Of a stretch of 64,000 nt of DNA, positions 28,751 to 38,670 are shown one piece after another (within the stretch, counting starts at the first letter, position 1; each line of letters starts with the position of its first letter). Position numbers and translations under genes: made by a program. The stretch spans positions 1 through 64,000 of the forward strand of contig NZ_JABAID010000012.1 in the NCBI RefSeq assembly GCF_012641335.1, written 5' to 3'. The stretch is from Novosphingobium sp. ERN07 (GTDB lineage: Bacteria > Pseudomonadota > Alphaproteobacteria > Sphingomonadales > Sphingomonadaceae). The notes under the pieces were generated by a model. The model was given only the letters and a program-made list of their open reading frames with translations. It did no database searches and was not told the DNA's origin.

Positions 28751-29404
28751 TCAAGCTGCCGGGTAACGCAACCTTCCCAGCAGGCGCATCAGCGAGAAGG
28801 TCTCGTCGCGCGGCTTGAGCAGCTTGGCTTTGGCCTTTTCGAACTGCATCACGTTCTCGATCCGGCGATCCAGAAACGCGCGCGTTTCTTCATGCCCCTC
28901 GCTGCTGTCCTGCGCGAAATAGGCCAGCGTGGCGGCATAGATCGAGCCGAGCGTCATGCGCTTGGTGTAATGGTTGTAATCGGTCGCCACATCGCCCGCG
29001 AGCCGCCACATCGCATCCGCGCTGGACCAGCCGAGCCGCGTGGCGGCGGGCACGTTCTGCGGCATGGCCATGATGGCCAGCGCGCGACGCAGCGCCTCCT
29101 CCTTGCCCACCAGCGCATCAAGTCGGAACTGCACGAGACGGCGAATACGCTCACGGATCGGCAGGTTACCCAGCTGGCTGGCGGGCAGCGCGGCGGCCAT
29201 ATCGGCATCGATCCGTTCGATCCACGCCGTGATCATCTGCATCGCGCCGCCATCGAAAGCGAATGCGGCCAGCGCCGGATCAACGCCTTCCATTTCGGCG
29301 GCTGCGGTCACAGCCTCGCTCTTCCAGCCATCAAAGGCGGCAGACTCGGCAATGGCCGGAGCAAGGCGGAGGCGCAGGGCTTCGAGCGAGGTATCTTCAG
29401 TCAT
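28751..29404 (-). CDS. COQ9 family ubiquinone biosynthesis protein
   Basis: COQ9 is a lipid-binding TetR-like fold that presents ubiquinone precursors to COQ7. The 217-residue protein shows the usual all-helical pattern: an N-terminal VTAAAEMEGVDPALAAFAF region, a central RLGWSSADAMWRLAGDVATDYNHYTKR segment, the TLGSIYAATLAYFAQDSS motif and a final helix. It is probably co-transcribed after the ankyrin gene (18-bp gap). Confidence 0.9.
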   Translation of the reverse strand: MTEDTSLEALRLRLAPAIAESAAFDGWKSEAVTAAAEMEGVDPALAAFAFDGGAMQMITAWIERIDADMAAALPASQLGNLPIRERIRRLVQFRLDALVGKEEALRRALAIMAMPQNVPAATRLGWSSADAMWRLAGDVATDYNHYTKRMTLGSIYAATLAYFAQDSSEGHEETRAFLDRRIENVMQFEKAKAKLLKPRDETFSLMRLLGRLRYPAA

Positions 29405-29422
29405 ATGCCTACAATGCCCGGC

Positions 29423-30037
29423 TCAGAAAGAAGGTCCATAGGTCTTCTTGGGCGCAGTGCCCTTGGCTTCGGTGGTCGACCGCTCGATTTCGCCAAGCAC
29501 CGCGCTGCCCTTGTCCAGCGTGGCATAATCGCGCGCGGAACGACCGGAATTGTCCGGGCGGTCGGGGTTGGCCCCGGCCTTGATCAGCATCCGCACCAGC
29601 GCCAGATCCTTGCGATGGACCGCACTGATCAGCGGGGTTTCGCCGGTATTGTTCGCCTCATCAATGCGCGCGCCAGACTTGATCAGTTCGTCCACGCCTT
29701 CGATGAAGCCCATTTCACAGGCCAGCACCAGCGGGGTAACACCCCGATTGTCGCGTGCATTCACGTTCGCGCCCTTGGCGATCAGGAACTGCACCCACGT
29801 GAGGTCGCGGCGCGCGGTGACGATGTGCAATCCGGTTTGGCCGGTGGTGTAATCCTTGGTGTTGACGATCTGGGTGCCCGGCTCGTTCAAAGCCTCGGTC
29901 ACCTTGTCGCCCTCTTTCTTGCGAACGGCTTCAAGGAACTTGTAGCTTTCGGAGAACTGGGCCTGCGCAGGAATAGCGGTGGCAGCAGCCAGCAGGATCG
30001 CCACCACGGTCAGCGGCCTGCGGATAATCGAAAGCAT
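29423..30037 (-). CDS. Exported ankyrin-repeat protein
   Basis: This 204-residue protein has a signal peptide (about 1-27, ending AQAQ). Four to five ankyrin repeats follow (about 50-180), including TGQTGLHIVTARRD, RGVTPLVLACEMG, TGETPLISAVHRKD and SGRSARDYA. Such periplasmic ankyrin proteins act in protein-protein contacts, often in redox or envelope stress, but no partner can be named here. It faces away from the SCO1 gene. Confidence 0.85.
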   Translation of the reverse strand: MLSIIRRPLTVVAILLAAATAIPAQAQFSESYKFLEAVRKKEGDKVTEALNEPGTQIVNTKDYTTGQTGLHIVTARRDLTWVQFLIAKGANVNARDNRGVTPLVLACEMGFIEGVDELIKSGARIDEANNTGETPLISAVHRKDLALVRMLIKAGANPDRPDNSGRSARDYATLDKGSAVLGEIERSTTEAKGTAPKKTYGPSF

Positions 30038-30115
30038 TCATTCCTCCTGTTGCGCGCCCCTGCAGCCTTACCGGCCGGATGGACTCGCCTCTTGCAAGGT
30101 CACGGTTAGCAGAGC

Positions 30116-30730
30116 ATGAACCGGCGCGCCATGACCAGCACCTTCAAATCGTTAGCCGTCGCCCTTGCGGCAACCTGCACTTTCGCACTTTCGGCCTGTG
30201 GCGGAAGCGTGGGCGAAAGCCCGCCATTGGAAGGCGCAGCCATTGGCGGCAATTTCACGCTGACCGGCAAAGACGGAAAGCCAGTGAAGTGGAGCGATTT
30301 CAACGGCAAATACCGCATCGTCTATTTCGGTTACACCTTCTGCCCCGACGTTTGCCCGGTCGACATGCAAAACATCGGCCTCGGCGTGCGCCAGCTTGAA
30401 AAGGCGCATCCCGATCTTGCCGGCAAGGTCGTGCCGATCTTCATCACTATCGACCCGCAGCGCGATACGCCCGAAGTGGTCGGTGCCTTTGCCGCGAATT
30501 TCGGGCCGAACGTTATCGGCCTTACCGGGACAGAAACGCAGATTGCCGACGTTGCGAAGAAGTGGGCGGTGTTTTACGCCAAGCGCGATGGCGGCACGCC
30601 CGACGCCTATCTGATGGACCACAGCCGTGGCGTGTTCCTGATGGGTCCGAAGGGGGAACCGATTGCGCTGCTCCCGGCAGACAAGGATGCCAAAGCCGTT
30701 GCCACCGACCTTGAAAAGTGGGTGCATTGA
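30116..30730 (+). CDS. SCO1/SenC family copper chaperone, lipoprotein
   Basis: This thioredoxin-fold protein delivers copper to the CuA site of cytochrome oxidase. The 204-residue protein has a lipoprotein signal ending LSAC, the CxxxC copper motif in TFCPDVCPV and the distant His in MDHSRG, so all three ligands are present. Two close ATGs (30,116 and 30,131) are possible starts; neither has a strong ribosome-binding site. It is followed immediately by the YcgN-like gene. Confidence 0.92.
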   Translation: MNRRAMTSTFKSLAVALAATCTFALSACGGSVGESPPLEGAAIGGNFTLTGKDGKPVKWSDFNGKYRIVYFGYTFCPDVCPVDMQNIGLGVRQLEKAHPDLAGKVVPIFITIDPQRDTPEVVGAFAANFGPNVIGLTGTETQIADVAKKWAVFYAKRDGGTPDAYLMDHSRGVFLMGPKGEPIALLPADKDAKAVATDLEKWVH

Positions 30731-31170
30731 GCGCTGACCGCTTCTGGGAAAGGCCGGTCGAGGCCCTGAGCCGCGAGCAGTGGGAAGCCCTGTGCGATGG
30801 CTGCGGCAAGTGCTGCCTGCACAAGCTGGAAGATGATGCGACCGGCGATGTCTATCACACCAATGTCGCGTGCAAGCTGCTGGACCTGAAGACCGCGCGT
30901 TGCAGCGATTACAAGCACCGGCGCGCTTTCGTGCCCGATTGCCTGCGGTTGACGCCCAAGCTGGCGCGGCAGTTGCCGTGGCTGCCCGATACCTGCGCCT
31001 ATCGCCTGCGCGCCGATGGCGATCCCCTGCCCGAATGGCATTACCTGATCTGCGGTGATCGCGATGCGGTTCATCGCGCAGGCCAATCGGTCGTCGGCAA
31101 GGCCATCAGCGAGGTCGTGGCGGGGCCGCTGGAAGAGCATATCGTGCCAGCGGACCATTTCGATGCGTGA
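30727..31170 (+). CDS. YcgN/YkgJ-type cysteine-cluster protein
   Basis: This is a cytosolic protein of about 147 residues in the UPF0260/YkgJ group. The metal-binding cluster CDGCGKCCLHKL lies near the start, and further cysteines occur in VACKLLDLKTARCSDY, PDCLRL, DTCAYRL and LICGD. Such proteins may bind zinc or an Fe-S cluster; the function is unknown. The start is either TTG at 30,727, sharing TTGA with the SCO1 stop, or GTG at 30,718. The first is chosen because overlapping junctions are the rule here. Confidence 0.85.
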   Translation: MSADRFWERPVEALSREQWEALCDGCGKCCLHKLEDDATGDVYHTNVACKLLDLKTARCSDYKHRRAFVPDCLRLTPKLARQLPWLPDTCAYRLRADGDPLPEWHYLICGDRDAVHRAGQSVVGKAISEVVAGPLEEHIVPADHFDA

Positions 31171-31939
31171 AACACGCGGAATGCTCGATTGGCTGCGCAA
31201 GGCCGATCCGCGCGCCAAGGAAGCGCCAGCGCCCAAGGGCGTATCGCGGCGCATGATCGCCGTGGGCGGGCGCGATCTGCCGCTGGTAATCCGCAAAGTC
31301 GGCCATGCCCGGCGTATGACATTGCGGCTCGCCCCGGATGGCAGCGAAGCGCGCGTGTCCATCCCGGCATGGGGCCGCGTGGGCGATGCCGAAGCCTTTG
31401 CGCGTGATCGGGCGGACTGGTTGGCCGGGCAACTGGAACGTCTGCCAGAAGCGGCGGCTATCGCGCCTGATGCAAGCCTGCTGTTTCGTGGCGAAACGCT
31501 GTTGATCGCCTGGCAGACGTCAGCGCGGCGTAAGCCAGTGATAGAACAGGGGCGCGTGATCGTGGGCGGCCCTGCCGAGGGCCTATCATCCCGGCTGCAA
31601 AAGTGGCTTGAAAGCGAAGCGCTGCGGCAGTGTGCCGAGGATCTGACGCATTATTGCACCCGTGCCGGAGAGCCACTGCCACGGCTTTCGTTGTCACGCG
31701 CCCAGCGGCGCTGGGGCAGTTGCGCTTCGGACGGCACGATCCGCATCAACTGGCGGCTGATCATGGCGCCCGATTTCGTGCGGCGTTCGGTCGTGGCGCA
31801 CGAAGTCGCGCATATGCGGCACTTCGATCACAGCCCGGCTTTCCACGCACATCTTGCAGCGCTTTATGAAGGCCAAATTGACGCGGCGAACCGCTGGCTC
31901 AAGCGGTTCGGGCGCACGCTTTATGCACCATTCGGGTGA
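31163..31939 (+). CDS. YgjP-like zinc metalloprotease (M48-related, DUF45)
   Basis: This is a gluzincin-like protein of about 258 residues. The C-terminal domain has HEVAHMRHFDHSPAFH (HExxH plus a third His) preceded by RRWGSCASDGTIRINWRL, the signature of the YgjP/SprT-like group. The N-terminal 90 residues form a beta-rich domain. The chosen ATG overlaps the YcgN stop region by 8 bp; a second ATG 18 bp later is also possible. Substrates are not known. Confidence 0.85.
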   Translation: MRETRGMLDWLRKADPRAKEAPAPKGVSRRMIAVGGRDLPLVIRKVGHARRMTLRLAPDGSEARVSIPAWGRVGDAEAFARDRADWLAGQLERLPEAAAIAPDASLLFRGETLLIAWQTSARRKPVIEQGRVIVGGPAEGLSSRLQKWLESEALRQCAEDLTHYCTRAGEPLPRLSLSRAQRRWGSCASDGTIRINWRLIMAPDFVRRSVVAHEVAHMRHFDHSPAFHAHLAALYEGQIDAANRWLKRFGRTLYAPFG

Positions 31940-31979
31940 GAACTAGCGAAATGGCCGTCGAACCTCTATCTAGGCGCGC

Positions 31980-32483
31980 ATGAAGGGTTTTTTCCGCAAC
32001 GTCTCCCCGCGCCGCGCCGCCGTCGATCTGTGGGAAGTGCTTGGCGCTCCAAGCGAATACCGTCTGGTCGGCCTGCTAATGGCAGCGGCGGTCACCGGCG
32101 GCGTGTTCTATGTGATGAGCCAGCAGGGCGGCAGGGGTCTGCCCCGCCCGCCTGAGATCATCTATTTCCCCAGCTTCCTCGAAGGCCGCACCGACGCTGA
32201 AATCCTTGCGGAAAACCGCGAAGCCAGCGCCAAGGCCCGTGCTGCCGAGGCTGAAGAGGAAGCCAGCGCTGAGCGCGTGCGCCAGATGTATCGCGCAGTG
32301 GGCAATGCCACCGGGGTCGATGCCGACAAGGCCTATAAAGAAGGCAATGCCGAGCGCGCCGCGATCAAGGCCAAGATCGACGCCGAACGCAAGGCGATCC
32401 TTGACCGCAATCTGGTGAAGAACCCGGTGTTCGAGGCCGAACAAAAGAAGTTCCGGGAAAAGTCCGAAAACACCGGCGAATGA
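31980..32483 (+). CDS. Conserved membrane-anchored hypothetical protein with coiled coil
   Basis: This 167-residue protein has one membrane helix near 30-47 (VGLLMAAAVTGGVFYVM). A proline-rich hinge and a PSFLEGRTDAEILAENREAS motif follow, then a long charged helix (about 75-160). The helix should project into the periplasm. I do not recognise a domain. It overlaps ribD by 4 bp (ATGA). Confidence 0.75.
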   Translation: MKGFFRNVSPRRAAVDLWEVLGAPSEYRLVGLLMAAAVTGGVFYVMSQQGGRGLPRPPEIIYFPSFLEGRTDAEILAENREASAKARAAEAEEEASAERVRQMYRAVGNATGVDADKAYKEGNAERAAIKAKIDAERKAILDRNLVKNPVFEAEQKKFREKSENTGE

Positions 32484-33451
32484 GCGCGGCGGAAGACCAG
32501 CGCTGGCTGAATGCAGCCGCTGCGCTGGCCGCGCGTGGACGCCCGCTGAGCAGGCCGAACCCTGCGGTTGGCGCGGTGATCGTCAAGCACGGCATAGTTG
32601 TCGGGCGCGGGTGGACGCAGGCTGGCGGAAGGCCTCATGCCGAAGCAGGCGCGCTGGCCCAGGCAGGCGCGGCGGCGCAGGGCGCGACGCTCTACGTAAC
32701 GCTGGAACCTTGCGCCCACGCCAGCACGCGCGGGCCTTCGTGCACGTCGCTGGCGCTGGAAAGCGGCCTTGCGCGCGTGGTGATCGGCGTTGAAGACCCT
32801 GACCCGCGCACGGCGGGCAGCGGGATCGCTGCGATGCGGGCGGCAGGCATTGCGGCGGAACTGGCGCCCTGCCCTGCGGCGCGGGAATCGCTGGCGGGCT
32901 ACCTGACGCGCACCGCTTCGGGCCGACCGCACATTACGTTGAAACTCGCAACCTCGCTCGACGGCAAGATCGCGCTGGCGGACGGGTCCAGCCAGTGGAT
33001 CACCGGGCCGGAAGCGCGGGCGCATTGCCATGCGGAACGCGCGCGGGCAGACGCCATCCTTGTGGGCGGCGGCACGTTGCGCTCCGATGCCCCCCGGCTC
33101 GACGTGCGTCTACCGGGGCTGGAACAGCGCAGTCCGCGGCGGTTGGTTCTGACGCGCGGGGACGCACCTGCAGGATGGACGGCGGTTTCAGATATTGCCG
33201 CGCCCGGCGCATTTGGCGATGCGCAGTATCTCTTCGTTGAAGGCGGCGCGCAGGCGGCAGCGGCCTTTCTCGCCGCCGATATGGTTGACAGGCTGCTGAT
33301 CTACCGCGCGCCGATCATCGTCGGGAATGGCCTGCCGTGCATCGCAGACATCGGCTTGGAGTCTTTGGCGCAAACGCACGGGCGCTGGCACAATGTCGAC
33401 AGGCGGACGCTTGGCAGCGATGCGCTGGACGTTTACGAGCGGGTCCGCTGA
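32480..33451 (+). CDS. ribD: Bifunctional riboflavin biosynthesis deaminase/reductase RibD
   Basis: RibD deaminates the pyrimidine intermediate and reduces its ribosyl chain. The N-terminal deaminase (about 1-145) has the zinc motifs HAEAGAL and PCAHASTRGPSC; the usual PCxHxGRTPPC is altered to AST-RG but the zinc ligands remain. The C-terminal reductase (about 150-323) has LKLATSLDGKIA and an NADPH-binding VGGGT motif. The length is 323 residues, slightly short of the E. coli enzyme. It is co-transcribed with ribE. No FMN riboswitch is seen upstream, as the gene starts inside the previous one. Confidence 0.94.
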   Translation: MSAAEDQRWLNAAAALAARGRPLSRPNPAVGAVIVKHGIVVGRGWTQAGGRPHAEAGALAQAGAAAQGATLYVTLEPCAHASTRGPSCTSLALESGLARVVIGVEDPDPRTAGSGIAAMRAAGIAAELAPCPAARESLAGYLTRTASGRPHITLKLATSLDGKIALADGSSQWITGPEARAHCHAERARADAILVGGGTLRSDAPRLDVRLPGLEQRSPRRLVLTRGDAPAGWTAVSDIAAPGAFGDAQYLFVEGGAQAAAAFLAADMVDRLLIYRAPIIVGNGLPCIADIGLESLAQTHGRWHNVDRRTLGSDALDVYERVR

Positions 33452-33462
33452 AGGAGATTTCA

Positions 33463-34086
33463 ATGTTCACCGGGATCGTCACCGAAGTCGGCAATATCCT
33501 CTCGATCGAGGAAATGGGCGACCGTCACATCACCATTTCCTGCGCGATGGACCCCGCAAAGATTGCCATTGGCGCTTCCATCGCCTGTTCGGGCGTGTGC
33601 CTGACGGTGGTCGATAGAGGCGGCGTGGCGGGTGAAGGCTGGTTCGCGGTGGACGTTTCGGGCGAAACGGTCAGCCGCACCGCGCCCGAACAGTGGCAGG
33701 CCGGTGCCCCGCTCAATCTCGAACCCGCGCTCAAGCTGGGCGATGAACTGGGCGGGCATATCGTGACGGGCCATGTCGATGCGGTGGGCGAAGTGGTGGG
33801 AATTTGCCCCGAAGGCGCATCGCTGAAGATCGGCATTTCCGCGCCGAAGGAACTCGCGCCCTATATCGCGGCAAAGGGTTCCATCACCGTCGATGGCGTA
33901 TCGCTGACGGTGAACGAGATTGCCGACCAGCCCGACGGATCATGCCATTTCGCGCTGAACATCATCCCGCACACCGCCGAGGTAACCACGCTGGGAACGC
34001 TCGCGCCGAGGCGGAAGGTCAATCTCGAAATCGACGTGCTGGCGCGTTATCTCAAGCGGATGCAAAGCCTCGCCGCCCAGGGTTGA
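33463..34086 (+). CDS. ribE: Riboflavin synthase alpha chain
   Basis: This enzyme joins two lumazine molecules to form riboflavin and a recyclable pyrimidinedione. The 207-residue protein has two lumazine-binding barrels. The family start is MFTGIVTEVG, the SIACSGVCLTVVD strand is in the first barrel and VDGVSLTVNEI in the second, and GHIVTGHVDAVG lies between. An AAGGAG site 7-8 nt before the ATG fixes the start. ribD ends 11 bp upstream. Confidence 0.96.
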   Translation: MFTGIVTEVGNILSIEEMGDRHITISCAMDPAKIAIGASIACSGVCLTVVDRGGVAGEGWFAVDVSGETVSRTAPEQWQAGAPLNLEPALKLGDELGGHIVTGHVDAVGEVVGICPEGASLKIGISAPKELAPYIAAKGSITVDGVSLTVNEIADQPDGSCHFALNIIPHTAEVTTLGTLAPRRKVNLEIDVLARYLKRMQSLAAQG

Positions 34087-34104
34087 GAGGCATTTTCCGA
34101 ACGA

Positions 34105-34145
34105 CACCTAGATGCACCTAGATGCACCCAGGTGGCACCAAGGTG
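34105..34145. repeat. Four degenerate 10-bp tandem units (CACCTAGATG type)
   Basis: CACCTAGATG occurs twice exactly, followed by CACCCAGGTGG and CACCAAGGTG. It lies between the convergent ribE and hydrolase genes. The later units contain CACC/GGTG pairs that could form a stem. The rest of this 87-bp gap has no other feature. Confidence 0.6.
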
Positions 34146-34173
34146 TTCAAAACGCAGCCAGAATGCCCGTAAA

Positions 34174-34842
34174 TCAGGCGCAACCCAGCACGATCTGCAA
34201 CAACTGTTCCGGCTGATCCGACATCAAATCGTGACTGGCCTCAGCCTCGTGATATTCCCACGCGGGATCGTCCTGCACGGCGTCGGCAAACTTCGCAAAC
34301 GGTGTAGGCTGCCAGCCATTGGCGAAGACATAGATGCGCCGAGGGATTTTCGCTTCCTCGCCGGTGAAGCGCACCGCCTCTACCAGCGTGAGCAACGGAT
34401 GCGGCGATAGGACCGCGCTTTCAAGGCCCGGCAGTGGGGCGACTGCGCCGGGGCTGTGCTTCTGGCTGCCGATATAGTGGTTGTGTTCCCAATCGCCGGT
34501 CAGATCCCAAAGCGACTGGCCATCGCGCGGCAGGAAGGCATCGACATAGACGATGGCGTCTATCCGGCTGCCAAGCCGCGTGGCAACGCCGGTAATCACC
34601 ATGCCGCCCCACGAATGGCCGACCAGCACGAAGCGGTCTAACCCCGCGTCGGCGATCTGGGCGCAGACATCATCGATGTGCGTCGTCAGCGTGATGCCGG
34701 GATGGAACTCTGCCTTGCGACGGCCGAGGCCCGTCAGGTCGGCGGCGAGGACGCGGTGGCCGGCGGCGATGAGATCGGCTTTCAGGCGATCCCATGCAAA
34801 GCTGCCGCCCCATGCGCCGTGGACCAGCACGAAATCGGTCAC
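34174..34842 (-). CDS. Alpha/beta-hydrolase
   Basis: This 222-residue serine hydrolase has the oxyanion HGAWGG motif near residue 8, the nucleophile Ser in GHSWGG near 80, a DAFLP acid region and a catalytic His in EASHDLMSDQPEQL. It resembles the esterase group including plant methyl-ketone/salicylate esterases and MhpC-like enzymes. Its start overlaps the metF stop by 4 bp, so it belongs to the ligM-metF operon. It could hydrolyse an aromatic ester that feeds O-demethylation. Confidence 0.85.
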   Translation of the reverse strand: MTDFVLVHGAWGGSFAWDRLKADLIAAGHRVLAADLTGLGRRKAEFHPGITLTTHIDDVCAQIADAGLDRFVLVGHSWGGMVITGVATRLGSRIDAIVYVDAFLPRDGQSLWDLTGDWEHNHYIGSQKHSPGAVAPLPGLESAVLSPHPLLTLVEAVRFTGEEAKIPRRIYVFANGWQPTPFAKFADAVQDDPAWEYHEAEASHDLMSDQPEQLLQIVLGCA

Positions 34843-35720
34843 TGATTGATGCCGTGCTTCTTATTGTAGCCCTGCAGCCATTCGAGGGTCTTGGTCAGAC
34901 CGCCGAAGGGGTAGAAGTGCAGGCGGACCTTGCCATGTTCGGCGCCAAGGCCGCGCGCGAAGGCATCGACCAGCTTGTCCGGTCCGGCCGTGCCGAGCAG
35001 GTTCGTGACCGAGATACCGTATTTCTTGAGCACCGAGGTGGAGGCACCGACGCCGCAGCGGGCAGCAAAGGCCAGCAGGCGCTTGATCCCGGCGGGCCCC
35101 GGCACGCCGATGCGGACCGGGGCATCGATGCCGCGCGCGCGCAACTCCTTGAGCCAGTTCAGGAAAGCATCGGGATCGAAGCCGAACTGGGTGACGATCA
35201 GCGGGGCCATGCCGCGCGCGGTGATATCGGCCACCTTCTTTTCCAGCACCGCCCAGCATTCAGCTTCGGTCATGTTGGGATGCCCTTCGGGGTGCCCGCC
35301 GATGCCGATGGCCTTGATGCCGCTGCGTTCGAACGCGCCGGTGGCAATCAGCGCAGAGGTATCGAAATAAGGGCCGACCGGTTCGGGCGGATCGCCTGCG
35401 ACGATGAAGCAGCGCTCAACGCCAGCCTGTTCGACCACGGCGCGCAAGTAGCCTTCGAAATCGTCTTCCGATGTGATCCGGCGGGCGGAGAAATGGGGCA
35501 TCGGCTCAAAGCCGAGTTCGCGCACCGCAACTGTGGCCGCAACGCGGGCGGCAACATCCTCACCGGGGAGGAAAGTAATCGCAATTGGGGTTTCAGCCGG
35601 GATGAGCGGGGCAGCATCGCGCAGCGACGCTTCGTCCTTCGCGGTCATCTCAAGCGAGAAACCATCGGTGATCCCGTTGGGCACCTTGTCCCAGTTGGGA
35701 TGGATTTGGGGTGTTGCCAT
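34839..35720 (-). CDS. metF: Methylenetetrahydrofolate reductase
   Basis: MetF reduces 5,10-methylene-THF to 5-methyl-THF. Next to a THF-dependent O-demethylase it can run in the other direction, oxidising the methyl-THF made by LigM, as in the SYK-6 ligM-metF arrangement. The protein has about 293 residues with a TIM-barrel pattern. The active-site Glu is likely in GFSLEMTA near residue 20, followed by FIVAGDPPEP and IGIGGHPEGHP. The ATG has AGGA 8 nt upstream; the longer frame is not supported. It lies 79 bp after ligM. Confidence 0.88.
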   Translation of the reverse strand: MATPQIHPNWDKVPNGITDGFSLEMTAKDEASLRDAAPLIPAETPIAITFLPGEDVAARVAATVAVRELGFEPMPHFSARRITSEDDFEGYLRAVVEQAGVERCFIVAGDPPEPVGPYFDTSALIATGAFERSGIKAIGIGGHPEGHPNMTEAECWAVLEKKVADITARGMAPLIVTQFGFDPDAFLNWLKELRARGIDAPVRIGVPGPAGIKRLLAFAARCGVGASTSVLKKYGISVTNLLGTAGPDKLVDAFARGLGAEHGKVRLHFYPFGGLTKTLEWLQGYNKKHGINQ

Positions 35721-35799
35721 GATCGGGATCCTCATTGAGTCTTGGGCGATCCGCCCGGCCACCTTTGCGGTGATCCGGGCGGAGCCTGTTTGATTGGCC

Positions 35800-37305
<1,506 letters not shown>

Positions 37306-37337
37306 TTATGAGCGCGGCACAAACGGGAGAGATTTTG

Positions 37338-38192
37338 ATGAGCGCATCGCTGATTCTGACGCTATCTTGCGAGGACAAGCCGGGGATCGTCTCGCGCGTG
37401 ACGGGCAATCTATTCGAAGCTGGCGGCAACATCCGTGAAGCCCAGCAGTTTGATGACCCCCTGAGCGGGAAGTTCTTCATGCGCGTGGTCTTCGATCCGG
37501 GCGCGGGATCAGTTGACCAGTTCCGTGCAGCATTTGCGCCTGTTGCGCAGCAATTTTCGATGGAATGGAACCTGCGCGACACATCGGTGAACCGCAAGGT
37601 GGTGCTGATGGTCAGCAAGTTCGACCACTGCCTTGGCGATCTGCTTTATCGCACCCGCATTGGCGAACTGCCGATGGATGTGGTGGCAATTCTGGGCAAC
37701 CACCCCAAGGAAGCGCTGAACATTTCGCTGATCGGTGACATTCCCTATTACCACCTGCCCATCACCAAGGACACCAAGCCGCAACAGGAAGCCGAAGTGA
37801 AGCGCATCGTTACCGAAACGGGCGCGGAACTGGTGGTGCTGGCGCGCTATATGCAGATCCTTTCCGACGATCTGGCTGCGTTCCTTTCGGGTCGCTGCAT
37901 CAATATTCATCATTCCTTCCTGCCCAGCTTCAAGGGTGCCAAGCCCTATCATCAGGCGCACGCACGCGGGGTGAAGATGATCGGTGCGACCGGCCACTAT
38001 GTGACCGCCGACCTCGATGAAGGCCCGATCATCCATCAGGACGTGGAAACGGTGACCCATGCCGACAGCCCGGAAGATCTGGTACGCAAGGGCCGCGATG
38101 TGGAACGCCGCGTGCTGGCCGAAGCAGTGCGACTCCATCTGGAAGACCGCGCGCTGGTGAACGGCAACAAGACTGTTGTGTTCAAAAGCTGA
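37338..38192 (+). CDS. purU: Formyltetrahydrofolate deformylase
   Basis: PurU hydrolyses 10-formyl-THF to formate and THF, restoring the free THF needed by LigM. The 284-residue protein has an N-terminal ACT domain (about 5-85, [21 protein letters not shown]) and a C-terminal formyl-transferase fold with the Asn-His pair in [11 protein letters not shown] and the Asp in [18 protein letters not shown] lies 7 nt before the ATG. It diverges from ligM, which supports a shared C1 role. A hairpin terminator follows. Confidence 0.93.
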   Translation: MSASLILTLSCEDKPGIVSRVTGNLFEAGGNIREAQQFDDPLSGKFFMRVVFDPGAGSVDQFRAAFAPVAQQFSMEWNLRDTSVNRKVVLMVSKFDHCLGDLLYRTRIGELPMDVVAILGNHPKEALNISLIGDIPYYHLPITKDTKPQQEAEVKRIVTETGAELVVLARYMQILSDDLAAFLSGRCINIHHSFLPSFKGAKPYHQAHARGVKMIGATGHYVTADLDEGPIIHQDVETVTHADSPEDLVRKGRDVERRVLAEAVRLHLEDRALVNGNKTVVFKS

Positions 38193-38217
38193 GCGCTTTG
38201 ATCAGTTGAGATCTGGC

Positions 38218-38251
38218 GGCGGCGGGGGCACCATGCTCCTGCCGCCGTTTT
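38218..38251 (+). terminator. Terminator after purU
   Basis: GGCGGCGGGGGCA and TGCTCCTGCCGCC can pair over 13 positions (two G-U) with a 3-nt loop, followed by G and TTTT. It lies between purU and the VOC gene, so the latter may be poorly co-transcribed. Confidence 0.6.
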
Positions 38252-38268
38252 GCTGCGGGAGAGAGACA

Positions 38269-38670
38269 ATGCACGTCAACGCGCTGGACCACGTCAATAT
38301 CATCACCGACCGTCTCGACGAGACGGCAGAGTTCTATCGCGCCCTGCTGGGGCTGGAGCGGCGCGATGGGCCGCCGCCGCTCACGCCGCAGAACGCGCAG
38401 TGGATGTATGATGCGGGCGGCAAGGCCATCGTTCACATCAACGCCGTGGATTGCCCGCGCGCCTATGACCGCGACGTGCAGCCGGGATCGTTGACCGGGG
38501 CGATCCATCACGTGGCATTGAACTGTTCAGGCTATGATGAAACGCTGCGCCGCATCAGCGCGTTGGGGCTGGATTGCCAGACCAACACAGTAGAGGCCAT
38601 CGGTCTGCGGCAGATATTTACCGCAGACCCCAACAACGTGCTGCTGGAACTGAACTTCTTCGGCGACTAG
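38269..38670 (+). CDS. VOC superfamily (glyoxalase/dioxygenase-fold) protein
   Basis: This 133-residue protein has the paired beta-alpha-beta-beta-beta modules of the vicinal oxygen chelate fold. Candidate metal ligands are His in LDHVNIIT, His in IHHVALN and Glu in VLLELNFF. The size fits a single-subunit glyoxalase-like enzyme or a fosfomycin-resistance-like protein rather than an extradiol dioxygenase. The ATG follows GGGAGAG. Its stop overlaps the stop of the convergent hydrolase gene. The substrate is unknown; the location suggests an aromatic or glutathione adduct. Confidence 0.82.
   Translation: MHVNALDHVNIITDRLDETAEFYRALLGLERRDGPPPLTPQNAQWMYDAGGKAIVHINAVDCPRAYDRDVQPGSLTGAIHHVALNCSGYDETLRRISALGLDCQTNTVEAIGLRQIFTADPNNVLLELNFFGD

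Noticed and set aside
28700-30109. 469-codon plus-strand frame across COQ9 and the ankyrin gene
   Set aside because: It is antisense to two well-supported genes and has no domain features.
32300-32480. FMN riboswitch before ribD
   Set aside because: ribD starts inside the upstream gene and no conserved FMN-aptamer blocks are visible.
34105-34145. Considered as a CRISPR array
   Set aside because: The units are only 10 bp, contiguous without spacers and no cas genes are present.
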